DNA of 59,969 nucleotides from Streptomyces toxytricini (GTDB lineage: Bacteria > Actinomycetota > Actinomycetes > Streptomycetales > Streptomycetaceae), in contig NZ_BMTY01000032.1 of NCBI RefSeq assembly GCF_014649915.1, positions 1-59,969 of the forward strand, in the 5' to 3' direction. How positions within the stretch are numbered: position 1 is the first letter of the stretch; each line of letters starts with the position of its first letter. The notes beneath the pieces are model-generated. The model was not told where the DNA came from. It saw only the letters and a program-made list of their open reading frames with translations, and ran no database searches. Shown here in pieces: positions 1 through 7,493 of the stretch. Position numbers and translations under genes: made by a program.

Positions 1-146
1 CGGTCGAGGCCGGACGGCGACGACGGGGGGAGGTTGGCGGAAGCCAACCGGTCGAGGCCGGACGGCGACGACGGGGGTGAGGTTGGCGGAAGCCAACCGG
101 TCGAGGCCGGACGGCGACGACGGGGGTGAGGTTGGCGGAAGCCAAC
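1..146. repeat. 49-bp tandem repeat, three units (left flank)
   Basis: Three head-to-tail copies of a 48-49 bp unit start at 1, 49 and 98, nearly identical and each ending in a GGTTGGCGGAAGCCAAC block that is itself a short inverted repeat. The first copy is one base shorter. This is the outermost visible layer of the palindrome. Confidence 0.92.
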
Positions 147-173
147 CGGTCGGGATCAGGGATGTTGCCGGTG

Positions 174-348
174 GTGTCCCCGGCAGTTGATGGTGTCCGG
201 GGCGTGCCGGTCCCTCAAGGGCGCTCCTCCTTCGTCGTCGCGTCGCTGCGCGATGGCCCTTCGGGCCACCCTTGACCGACCGACCCGCCCCGGAGGCATT
301 TTTTTCTGCCGGGGCCGCCCCCGGGGAATGACCCTGGAGGGACGAGCC
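174..348. repeat. Conserved 175-bp inverted repeat core, left arm
   Basis: This block matches the reverse complement of 1057-1231 with no gaps and one mismatch, while the flanking parts of the palindrome are clearly diverged. It contains a GC hairpin (287-293 with 309-315) whose loop holds seven consecutive T, unusual in this GC-rich context. The contrast suggests that only this block is kept identical by function or gene conversion (inference). Confidence 0.9.
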
Positions 349-490
349 GCAGAAGGCAGGATCACAGAGCCCGGTCCCCCGCCCCGGGTGCCCCTTTCGC
401 CCACCGGCATCAGCCGACCCGTCGGCGGAAGCCGGTGGCTGGGACGTCACGAAACAACGCCCAGAGCATCATCGGGCGACAGGAGCGCCT

Positions 491-694
491 CAGATCGCTA
501 CGTGGACGTCGTCGGCTCAGCGTCCTGCGGCCGTCAGGGGCTGGGCAGCGCCCCAGGTCGCTACATGTGCTCTCTTTGCCAAGCGACTGACCGCGTCGGG
601 TGCGCAGCGCCCCAGACCGCCACACATGTCGACGTTTCAGCGGCCGCAGGACGTCCGGGGCGAACAAACGCGACAGACCGCTACAGGGCCCAGA
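491..694 (+). repeat. Degenerate repeats spaced about 61 nt (left half)
   Basis: Copies of a motif resembling CAGATCGCTACGTGGGCGTC begin at 491, 554, 613 and 674, spaced 63, 59 and 61 nt. The first two copies recur on the opposite strand with first bases at 910 and 847, mirroring 491 and 554. Copies 2 and 3 are preceded by GCAGCGCCC-type sequence that can fold with upstream G-runs. The copies are too diverged, and the intervals too repeat-like, for a CRISPR array. Confidence 0.7.
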
Positions 695-1056
695 TGTCGA
701 TGTGCGAGGCGCGGAGCGGGCATGGCGCCTCTTCGCCCCGAGACGGCCGACGGTCGCGGAGAAGACAGGAACGCGCAGCGATCGGCGCGCTGCGCTGCCC
801 GTGACGGGCGCTTGCCGCCGGACAAAGGACGCCCAAGTAGCGATCTGGGGCGCCGCCCAGCCCCTGACGGCCGACGGCCGCCAAGCCGGGGACGCCCACG
901 TAGCGATCTGTCGCGCTCCTGTCGCCGGATGATGCTCTGGTCGTCGTTTCCTGCGGGTACGGCCTTCCCGGCCTCCGCCGACGGGTCGGCTGATGCCGGG
1001 AGGGCCGGATGTGGCCCCCGGAGCGGGGGCCAGGCCGTCTCGCTCCCGCCCCACAG

Positions 1057-1231
1057 GGCTCGTCCCTCCAGGGTCATTCCCCGGGGGCGGCCCCGGCAGA
1101 AAAAAATGCCTCCGGGGCGGGTCGGTCGGTCAAGGGTGGCCCGAAGGGCCATCGCGCAGCGACGCGACGACGAAGGAGGAGCGCCCTTGAGGGACCGGCC
1201 CGCCCCGGACACCATCAACTGCCGGGGACAC
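1057..1231. repeat. Conserved 175-bp inverted repeat core, right arm
   Basis: Partner of 174-348: gap-free with one mismatch, read on the opposite strand. It carries the mirrored hairpin at about 1090-1118, whose loop appears here as seven A on the plus strand. Confidence 0.9.
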
Positions 1232-1262
1232 CCCCAGCCCCACCCCTGATCCCGACCGGCCG

Positions 1263-1420
1263 GCTACCGCCAACCCCACCCTCGCCGTCGCCGTCCGTCC
1301 CGGACCCACCGCTACCGCCAACCCCACCCCCGCCGTCGCCTTGCGGCCCCCCACCCATCGGCTACCGCCAACCCCCACCCCCCGCCGCCGTCCGGTCCCC
1401 GACCGGTCGGCTACCCCCTC
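1263..1420. repeat. 49-bp tandem repeat, right flank, inverted and diverged
   Basis: Units beginning GCTACCGCCAAC start at 1263, 1311 and 1361, with a decayed fourth at 1410 (spacing 48, 50, 49). They are reverse complements of the left tandem repeat at mirror positions but much more diverged. The asymmetry suggests the left copies were recently homogenised or expanded. Confidence 0.82.
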
Positions 1421-1438
1421 CGCCCTCCCCCACACAAA

Positions 1439-1468
1439 GAACGGCGCCCCCCGATGGGGGCGCCGTTC
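1439..1468 (-). terminator. Terminator of the HEAT-repeat gene
   Basis: A perfect 13-bp GC stem (1439-1451 with 1456-1468) has a four-base loop and, on the minus strand, is followed by a T-rich tail. It lies 28 nt beyond the stop of the HEAT-repeat gene. Confidence 0.85.
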
Positions 1469-1495
1469 CCGTGTCCGCCGCGGCCGTCGTGCCGT

Positions 1496-2893
1496 CTACA
1501 CCGCCGATTCCGGGGTGATGCGGCTGCGGACTGCCGACTGGACGTCCTCCTCCTCCGCCGGGTCCGCCGCCAGGCGGCGGAGGCGGGGGGCCACTCGGAC
1601 GTCTGCGGTTTCGGCGTGGCGGGCCGCGACCTCGCGGGTGGTCTCCTCGCAGTCCCACAGGCACTCGACGGCGAAGCCCGCGGCGAAGGACGGGTCCGTG
1701 CCCGCCAGGGCGCGGGCCGCGCGGCCGCGAAGGTGGGACGAAGCGGTTTCGCGGTAGATGTGGCGCAGCACCGGGGCCGCGCAGCCGATGGAGAGCCGGC
1801 CCGCTCCGTCGACGAGGGCGTAGAGGCGGCGGGAGTCGGGTCCGGAGCCGCGGACGGTGTCGCGGAGGGCGCCGAGGACGAGGGGGGCGTCGTCGGGGCC
1901 GCCGTGGGCGGCGAGGAGTGCGGCGGCGGCTTCGCCGAGGGCGTCGGGGCGGTGGACCCAGCCGCGGGCCCGTTCGAGGGCGGCGGGTCCGCACATGCGC
2001 TCGTAGGCGGCGACGGCGGGCTCGTCGGCGGCGGCTTCGATGAGGTCGAGGACGGCGGGGTTCTCCGGTTCGGCGACGACCAGGTGGTGCAGGGCGGTGG
2101 CGCGGGCGGCGTCGCCGAGGGTTCCGGCGGCGGCGGCCAGGATGGTGCCGCGGTCCTCGGGGGAGGCGACGGCGGCGAGACAGCGCGCGGCGGGGACGTG
2201 CAGGGGGGTGCCGCGGCGCAACCCTTCGGCGGCCCAGTCGAAGACGGCGAGGACGCCCCAGCCGGGGCGCGGGCCGTTGGGGGTGAGCTGGCGCTGCCAG
2301 CGGTCGAAGGAGCCCTGGCGGCGTGCGGCGCCGAGGCGGGCGCCGTGCTCGGGGGTCTCCTCCCACAGGCACCAGGGCCGGGGCTCGTAGGCGTCGCGGA
2401 CGGCGGCGGCCAGCCGCGCCTCACCCTCGGGGGTGTCGGGGAAGCGGGCGAGGACGGGCGCGGCGAGGGAGAGCAGTCCCTCGTCGTCGTCGCGCAGGGC
2501 GAGCTCGTCGAGGGCCCAGGCCCAGTTGGCTCCGGAGGCGGCGTAGCGGCGCAGCAGCATGAGGGCGTCGTCGCGGCCGTAGGAGGCGAGGTGTCCGAGG
2601 ACGGACAGGGCGAGGCCGGTGCGGTGCTCGGAGTCGTCGACGAGGTCGTCGGCGCTGAAGAGGTGGCTTTCGATCTCGCCGAGGGGCCCGTCCAGGTCGA
2701 GGTACAGGCGGGCGTAGTAGAGGGAGCGGTTCTCGACCTGCCAGTCCTGGCGCGGGTCACGGAGCACGCACTCGTTGAGTGCCTGGAGGGCTTCGGGCCG
2801 GGGGGCCGCGAGGGCGTGCAGGGTGCCGTCGCCGCGGCCCCGCTGGAGGAGGCCGAGCAGGGTGCCGCTTGGCGCTATGACTGGTTCGAACAT
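1496..2893 (-). CDS. HEAT-repeat domain protein
   Basis: A 465-residue protein rich in Ala, Leu, Arg and acidic residues, arranged as repeated amphipathic helix pairs of about 30 residues, the look of HEAT-like repeat proteins common in Streptomyces. No catalytic motif, signal peptide or membrane segment is visible, so a cytoplasmic protein-protein scaffold is the best guess. The ATG at 2893 follows a GTGAGG box. A small reading frame ends 47 nt upstream on the same strand, and a strong hairpin terminator follows the gene. The partner or process is unknown. Confidence 0.85.
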   Translation of the reverse strand: MFEPVIAPSGTLLGLLQRGRGDGTLHALAAPRPEALQALNECVLRDPRQDWQVENRSLYYARLYLDLDGPLGEIESHLFSADDLVDDSEHRTGLALSVLGHLASYGRDDALMLLRRYAASGANWAWALDELALRDDDEGLLSLAAPVLARFPDTPEGEARLAAAVRDAYEPRPWCLWEETPEHGARLGAARRQGSFDRWQRQLTPNGPRPGWGVLAVFDWAAEGLRRGTPLHVPAARCLAAVASPEDRGTILAAAAGTLGDAARATALHHLVVAEPENPAVLDLIEAAADEPAVAAYERMCGPAALERARGWVHRPDALGEAAAALLAAHGGPDDAPLVLGALRDTVRGSGPDSRRLYALVDGAGRLSIGCAAPVLRHIYRETASSHLRGRAARALAGTDPSFAAGFAVECLWDCEETTREVAARHAETADVRVAPRLRRLAADPAEEEDVQSAVRSRITPESAV

Positions 2894-2939
2894 GGGAATG
2901 GCCTCACATCAAGCTGGGGACGCAACCGGGAATCGGGGT

Positions 2940-3128
2940 TCACAGGGCCGCGTAACAGCATGTGAGGACGTTCGCCGTCTTGTTCCGCTCGATGTAGACC
3001 ATTGCCTTCTCACTCTCGTCGGTGCTTCGCGGCCTGGCGGCCGGTTCCGCAGGGATGGGGGTCGGACACGCTTCGTGTCCAGCCCCTCCTGCCCGTCTGC
3101 CGAGCTCACGAATCGAATCCGACGCCAT
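2940..3128 (-). CDS. Possible small protein or leader peptide
   Basis: A 62-codon frame lies just upstream of the HEAT-repeat gene on the same strand. No good ribosome site precedes the ATG at 3128. An internal ATG at 3002 would give a 20-residue peptide ending LTCCYAAL, with a GAGAAGG box only two bases before it. The adjacent cysteine codons near the end could suit a leader peptide, but the downstream gene has no sulfur link. Codon use does not clearly separate coding from non-coding here. Confidence 0.3.
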   Translation of the reverse strand: MASDSIRELGRRAGGAGHEACPTPIPAEPAARPRSTDESEKAMVYIERNKTANVLTCCYAAL

Positions 3129-3233
3129 GATGACCCAGCCGGTTTGTGTGCCGCGACCACATTTACGGCCGCCGTGACCAACCCGTGAGGTGGGCGGCCG
3201 GTCACGCCGTGCCAGGTCACGACCGAAAACGGA

Positions 3234-3656
3234 CTACTTCGCTCCGAAGAGTTCGAGCAGGTCGGCCTTGGCGAACATGCGGGCGGTGTCCACGGCGGAC
3301 GGGGTGCCGGCGCGCGGGTCGGCGCCGCCGGCGAGGAGCGCGCGGATGACGGCCTCCTCGCCCTTGAAGACGGCGCCGGCGAGGGGGGTCTGGCCGCGGT
3401 CGTTGGCGCGGTCGGCCTCGGCGCCGCGCTGGAGGAGGGCGGTGACGGTGTCGGCGTGGCCGTGGTAGGCGGCGAGCATGACGAGGGTGTCGCCGCGGTC
3501 GTTGGTGAGGTTGGCGGGGACGCCCGCGTCGAGGTAGGCGGCGAGCGTCTCGGTCTCGCCCTGGCGGGCGAGGTCGAAGACCTTGGTGGCCAGCTCGATG
3601 ACGTCCTCGTCCGGGGCGCCCTGGGAGCCGCCGTCGGTGGGCTGGTGCTCGCTCAT
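3234..3656 (-). CDS. Ankyrin-repeat protein
   Basis: A 140-residue soluble protein with three recognisable ankyrin repeats over roughly residues 45-130. The phrases DRGDTLVMLAAYHGHADTV and DRGQTPLAGAVFKGEEAVI show the typical TPLxxAxxxGH pattern. Ankyrin repeats bind protein partners; no enzymatic residues are seen. The ATG at 3656 is preferred over a longer frame because AAAGGCGG lies just upstream and the extension is Pro/Arg-rich. It points away from the small membrane-protein gene at 3969, so the two share a divergent promoter region. Confidence 0.9.
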   Translation of the reverse strand: MSEHQPTDGGSQGAPDEDVIELATKVFDLARQGETETLAAYLDAGVPANLTNDRGDTLVMLAAYHGHADTVTALLQRGAEADRANDRGQTPLAGAVFKGEEAVIRALLAGGADPRAGTPSAVDTARMFAKADLLELFGAK

Positions 3657-3968
3657 CGGTCGGTTGCCGCCTTTCGCTCGGGGTGCGGGTCGTGGTCGTG
3701 GCCCGCAGGGCGGCGCGGTGGGTGCGCGCCCGTACGGGTGAGCGCCAGCGTAGCGCCCCGACCTGCGCGGACGGGGGTGCGTCCGGGGTTCGGGCGGTGC
3801 GGGGCGGCCGTCGGGCACAGCGTCGGCGGCGGGTCTTCGCCAGCGGGGATGGTCCGGTCAAGTGAAAGAGCGACGAATTCACCCGGATGCACCTTTTATC
3901 GCATTGATACTTCCTGTGAGGTAGGGACAACTGATGGTGACTGTCCCCCACTCACCAGGAGAACTCAC
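3657..3968. other. Divergent intergenic region
   Basis: This 312-nt gap separates the ankyrin gene from the rightward small membrane-protein gene and must hold both promoters. The only structure I see is a weak stem (3924-3929 with 3942-3947) in the rightward leader and an AGGAGA ribosome site just before 3969. No clear -10/-35 pair was found. Confidence 0.5.
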
Positions 3969-4163
3969 ATGATCCTCTCCATCTCGGGCGTGGTCCTGCT
4001 CGGCATCATCGCGTTCCTCTTCTTCAAGAAGGACGGGATGAAGCTGTCGCACGCCTTCGTCTGCGCGCTGTTCGGCTTCTTCCTCGCCGGGTCCGCCATC
4101 GCGCCGAGCATCACGGCGAGCACGGCGAGCCTCGCGAGCCTGCTCGGCGGGATCAAGCTCTAG
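3969..4163 (+). CDS. Small two-helix membrane protein
   Basis: A 64-residue protein with two hydrophobic segments (about 3-18 and 31-50) separated by a lysine-bearing turn, FFKKDGMKLSHAF, and a polar Ser/Ala-rich tail. AGGAGA sits seven bases before the ATG. It lies 42 nt upstream of the FtsK-like gene and probably shares its transcript, suggesting a membrane partner for that protein. Such small proteins beside FtsK/SpoIIIE-like genes occur in Streptomyces; the function is unknown. Confidence 0.85.
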   Translation: MILSISGVVLLGIIAFLFFKKDGMKLSHAFVCALFGFFLAGSAIAPSITASTASLASLLGGIKL

Positions 4164-4205
4164 CCGCCCGCCCGCCCCGCCGCACCCGAACCACAGGAGA
4201 CGACC

Positions 4206-5795
4206 GTGGCCCGGCTCCCCCTCCCCCGCTTCCCCTCCGGCGGCAAGCTGTCGGCGGCCCGGGGGCGCGACCTCGTCCGCAAGGCCGCCGACGGCGCCAC
4301 GGACGTCCTCCATCCGCTCCTGGTCATCGGGCGCGGGCTGCGGATCCTGGCGGCCGCCGGGCGGGCCAGGTGGGCCGCGACACCGAAGGACAAGCGTGGT
4401 CCCGCGCTGTTCCTCGGCGCGGCCTGCGTCCTGGTCGTCGCGGTCGCCCCGTACGGGCCCGCCCTGGCCCTCGCCGCGCTGATGGCGGCGGCGGCCTGGC
4501 GGGGGCGGGAGCGGGCCCCCGTGCAGACGGGGCCCGCGCCCGCCGAGGCGGAGCGGCTCGGCTCCCTGTACGAGGCGCTCGTCCCCTACTTCTCCGTCCC
4601 CGAGGACCCCGAGCCGCTCTTCGCCCACGGGGCGGGCTGGGAGCGGGCGTTCAGCGACCACGCGTTCGACGAGTCGGGCCGTCTCACCCGGCTCCGGATC
4701 CGCTACCCGGCGTACTTCACCGACGGCGAGGCCGCCTCCCGGGCCCGTATCGAGACGCTGCTGCACGCGAAGTCGGGGCGCGGCCGGGAGTACCTGTTCG
4801 ACTGGGACGAGGAGGGGAACCGGCTGGACCTGCGGGTGCTGCCGGCGCTGCCGACGGGGATCGCGGCGCAGCCGTTCGTCACCGCGCCCGGCGAGACCGT
4901 CCTCGGCTTCACGGACGCGGACGGAGTGCGGCGCACCCTGCCCGTTTCGGAGGACGGCGAGCAGCGCGACGTGCCGCCGGTCCTGTGGCGGACGGGGCCG
5001 CGCTCCACCGAGCCGCACCTGCTGGCGGTGGGCCACCCCGGCAGCGGTGCGTCGACGCTGCTGCGGTCGGTCGCCCTGCAGGCGCTGCGGCACGGCGGGA
5101 ACGTGCTGGTCGTGGAGGGCGGCGGGACCGGGGAGTACGCGTGCCTGGCCGGGCGCGCCGGTGTGATCGCGGTGGAGGGCGGGCCCGCCGGGGCGCTGGC
5201 GACCCTGGAGTGGGCGGCGCACGAGACGGAGCGGCGGCTGATCGCCGCACACCGGGCGCGGGAGACGGGCGGCACGGTCTCCGAGGACGAGCGGCGGCCG
5301 CTGTGGATCCTGATGGACCGGCCGACGGTGCTGGCGCACCTGGCGGCGGCTGAGGGGGCGCCCGATCCGCTGGCGCGGCTGCAGGTGCCGCTGCGGCACG
5401 GGCGGGCGGCGCACGTGACGGTGGTGGTGGCCGAGCAGTTCGACCACCTGGAGCTGCTGGACGACACGGTGTGGCAGCACACGCGGGCGCGGGTGGTGCT
5501 GGGCGCGGTGTCGGTGCAGCAGGTGGCGGACGTGCTGGGGCTGCCGCCGCACACGACGCCGACGGCGCACGTCCCGCCGGGGCGGGGATACGTCCGGCTG
5601 GGGTCGGGGCCGGTGCACCGGCTGCAGGTGCCGGCCACCCCGGACCCGTACGACGAGGCGGCGCACCCGGCGCACCGGCAGGCGGTGCTGGAGCTGCTGC
5701 CGGGGCGGTCGGGTCCGGGCGGCCCGGGGCAGGTCCGGGCGCAGGCGCCGGGTCGGGCCCAGGGTGCGGAACCGGTGCCGGAGGCGGCCCCGTAG
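4206..5795 (+). CDS. FtsK/SpoIIIE-like membrane protein with altered Walker A
   Basis: A 529-residue protein. After a basic N-terminus there are one or two membrane segments (about residues 70-98), a middle domain of about 150 residues, then a P-loop-like fold from about 270. The Walker A equivalent reads GHPGSGAST: the essential lysine is Ala282. A Walker B-like strand, PLWILMDRP, ends in Asp without the usual second acidic residue. FtsK-type ATPases move DNA or protein substrates, but with these changes this copy may bind nucleotide poorly or act structurally. Very likely cotranscribed with the small membrane protein upstream; it ends 13 nt from the convergent MocR gene. Confidence 0.8.
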   Translation: MARLPLPRFPSGGKLSAARGRDLVRKAADGATDVLHPLLVIGRGLRILAAAGRARWAATPKDKRGPALFLGAACVLVVAVAPYGPALALAALMAAAAWRGRERAPVQTGPAPAEAERLGSLYEALVPYFSVPEDPEPLFAHGAGWERAFSDHAFDESGRLTRLRIRYPAYFTDGEAASRARIETLLHAKSGRGREYLFDWDEEGNRLDLRVLPALPTGIAAQPFVTAPGETVLGFTDADGVRRTLPVSEDGEQRDVPPVLWRTGPRSTEPHLLAVGHPGSGASTLLRSVALQALRHGGNVLVVEGGGTGEYACLAGRAGVIAVEGGPAGALATLEWAAHETERRLIAAHRARETGGTVSEDERRPLWILMDRPTVLAHLAAAEGAPDPLARLQVPLRHGRAAHVTVVVAEQFDHLELLDDTVWQHTRARVVLGAVSVQQVADVLGLPPHTTPTAHVPPGRGYVRLGSGPVHRLQVPATPDPYDEAAHPAHRQAVLELLPGRSGPGGPGQVRAQAPGRAQGAEPVPEAAP

Positions 5796-5807
5796 CCGCT
5801 CGGGCGG

Positions 5808-7310
5808 TTACGCGACGAACGTGCGGGGCGGTTCGGCCCCGCTGCCGCCGGCGCCGGTGCCGACCAGCCGGGCGGCAGCCGCGAGGCGGGCGGCGGCTTC
5901 GTCGGCGACGGGCCCGCCGACGGTGAACGGCAGCCGTACGTATCCCTCGAACGCGCCGTCGACGCCGAACCGGGGCCCGGACGGGACGCGTACGCCGACC
6001 CGCTCCCCCACCTCGGCGAGGCGGGAGCCGGAGAGACCGCCGGCCCGCGCCCACAGGGTGAGGCCGCCCTGCGGCACCTCGAACTCCCAGTCGGGCAGTT
6101 CCCGGCGGACGGCGGCGACCAGCGCGTCGCGGTTCTCGCGGGCCTGTTCGCGGCGCAGCGCGACGGCCTCCTCCCAGCCGCCGGTCCGCATGAGCCAGTT
6201 CACGGCGAGCTGTTCCAGGACGGGGGTGCCGAGGTCGGCGTAGGCGCGTGCGGCGACGAGGCTGCGGATGACGTCGGGGGCGGCGCGCACCCAGCCGATG
6301 CGCATGCCGGCCCAGAAGGCCTTGCTGGCGGAGCCGACGGTGATGACGGTGGAGCCGGCCGGGTCGTGGGAGCAGACGGGGCGGGGCATGTCCAGGCCGG
6401 GGTCCAGCCCGAGCTCGGCCATGGTCTCGTCGACGACGAGGACGGTGCCGGCGGAGCGGGCCGCCTCGACCATGGCGCGGCGCTGCTCGGCGGAGGCGAG
6501 GGCGCCGGTGGGGTTGTGGAAGTCGGCGACGACGTAGGCGAGGCGGGGGGCGGCGTCGCGCAGGACCTGCCGCCAGACGGCCAGGTCCCAGCCGGTGAGG
6601 CCGTCGGCCATGGCGACGGGGACGAGGCGCAGTCCGGCGGCGCGCATGAGCTGGAGGATGTTGGCGTAGGAGGGGGATTCGACGGCGATGCGCTCGCCGC
6701 GGCCCGCGAAGAGGCTGCAGATGGCGTCCATGGCGCCCATCGCCCCCGTGGTGACCATGATCTGCTCGGGCATGGTGGGGATGCCGCGGTCGGTGTAGCG
6801 GTCGGCGAGCATGCGGCGCAGGGCGGGGAGGCCGGCGGGGTAGTCGCCGTGGGTGTGGGCGTACGGCGGGAGCTCCTCCAGGGCGCCCTGGACGGCCCTG
6901 GTCAGCCAGGGCTCGGGGGCGGGGAGCGCCGCGCAGCCGAGGTCGATCATGGAGCCGAGGGATTCCGGCGGGAGGGGTTCCAGTCCGCGGGCGGGCAGCG
7001 GGTTGCCGGCGGGGACGGACGTCCAGCTGCCCGCTCCGCGGCGGGATTCGAGGAACCCCTCGCCGCGCAGGGCCTCGTACGCGGCGGCAACCGTGGTGCG
7101 GGAGAGGGCGAGCGCGGCGGCCAGCTCGCGCTCGGCGGGGAGGCGCGCGGCGACGGGCACGCGCCCTTCGAGGACGAGGAGGCGGATGCCGTCGGCCAGG
7201 GAGCGGTACGCGGGGGGCTTGCGCGCCCCCGGGATGCCGGGCCGCTGCTGCTGGGAGGTGATGAGCCGGGCGAGCTGGGAGGCGCCCACCGCCGAAGTCC
7301 ACTCCGCCAT
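5808..7310 (-). CDS. MocR-type regulator (GntR winged helix + aminotransferase fold)
   Basis: A 500-residue fusion. Residues about 34-100 form a GntR winged helix (LPAERELAAALALSRTTVAAAY) and about 120-490 a fold-type I aminotransferase domain. Lys330 in SASKAFWAG is the expected Schiff-base lysine for PLP, and NPTG at 266-269 and the Asp in VVDETMAE are also present. MocR proteins use PLP or a PLP adduct to sense vitamin B6 or amino-compound metabolism; the target is not evident. It is transcribed divergently from the glycerophosphodiesterase gene. Two GTGG(C/A)C direct repeats 18 bp apart lie 8-31 nt before its ATG and could be an autoregulatory site. Confidence 0.92.
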   Translation of the reverse strand: MAEWTSAVGASQLARLITSQQQRPGIPGARKPPAYRSLADGIRLLVLEGRVPVAARLPAERELAAALALSRTTVAAAYEALRGEGFLESRRGAGSWTSVPAGNPLPARGLEPLPPESLGSMIDLGCAALPAPEPWLTRAVQGALEELPPYAHTHGDYPAGLPALRRMLADRYTDRGIPTMPEQIMVTTGAMGAMDAICSLFAGRGERIAVESPSYANILQLMRAAGLRLVPVAMADGLTGWDLAVWRQVLRDAAPRLAYVVADFHNPTGALASAEQRRAMVEAARSAGTVLVVDETMAELGLDPGLDMPRPVCSHDPAGSTVITVGSASKAFWAGMRIGWVRAAPDVIRSLVAARAYADLGTPVLEQLAVNWLMRTGGWEEAVALRREQARENRDALVAAVRRELPDWEFEVPQGGLTLWARAGGLSGSRLAEVGERVGVRVPSGPRFGVDGAFEGYVRLPFTVGGPVADEAAARLAAAARLVGTGAGGSGAEPPRTFVA

Positions 7311-7480
7311 GTCGTCGGTCCACTTTCGTCGGATTGGCCACCCCGGGTGCGCGGGCGGCCGGGAATTGGATCGGTCGCGGGGTCCAGCCTGCCATGCCGG
7401 TGCCGGCCGGGCCAGGGCCGGGGCGCGCCGGAGGCGCAGGCCACGGCTCCGGAGGGCGGCGGTCCGGGCTGCGGAGGGGG

Positions 7481-7493
7481 CATACTGCGGCGG
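7481..7493 (+). promoter_or_regulatory. -10 box for a leaderless start
   Basis: CATACT at 7481-7486 is followed by six bases and then the GTG at 7493. In Streptomyces this spacing places the transcript start on or beside the start codon. Confidence 0.55.

Larger units (their letters stand above)
1..1420. repeat. Large imperfect palindrome, non-coding, cut by window edge
   Basis: Bases 1-1420 form a long inverted repeat centred near 703. Reading outward on both sides one meets short repeats with a period of about 61 nt, a nearly perfect 175-bp core, and a 49-bp tandem repeat. Paired positions sum to about 1401-1407 throughout, so few indels have accumulated. Open reading frames exist on both strands but mirror each other across the centre, as a palindrome forces, so I see no gene here. 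The right-hand tandem repeat reaches base 1410, whose mirror lies beyond base 1, so the element continues leftward. I do not recognise its family. Confidence 0.85.

Noticed and set aside
491..910. CRISPR-like array from the 61-nt spacing
   Set aside because: Repeats are degenerate, the intervals share sequence, and no cas gene is near.
187..1218. Mirror-image ORFs on both strands within the palindrome (187-804 and 637-1218)
   Set aside because: They are the same sequence read from each arm; the palindrome forces them. They lack ribosome sites and recognised domains.
1..1420. Telomere or terminal inverted repeat of a linear chromosome
   Set aside because: The palindrome is flanked by housekeeping-type genes and lacks the tight telomere hairpins; the left flank is not visible, so this cannot be fully excluded.
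1411..2760. Long Pro/Ser/Arg-rich frames overlapping HEAT-repeat and other genes
   Set aside because: High-GC shadow frames without family motifs; the opposing frame has normal protein composition.
3090..3140. tRNA-like CGAATCGAATCC sequence
   Set aside because: No acceptor or anticodon arms fold around it.
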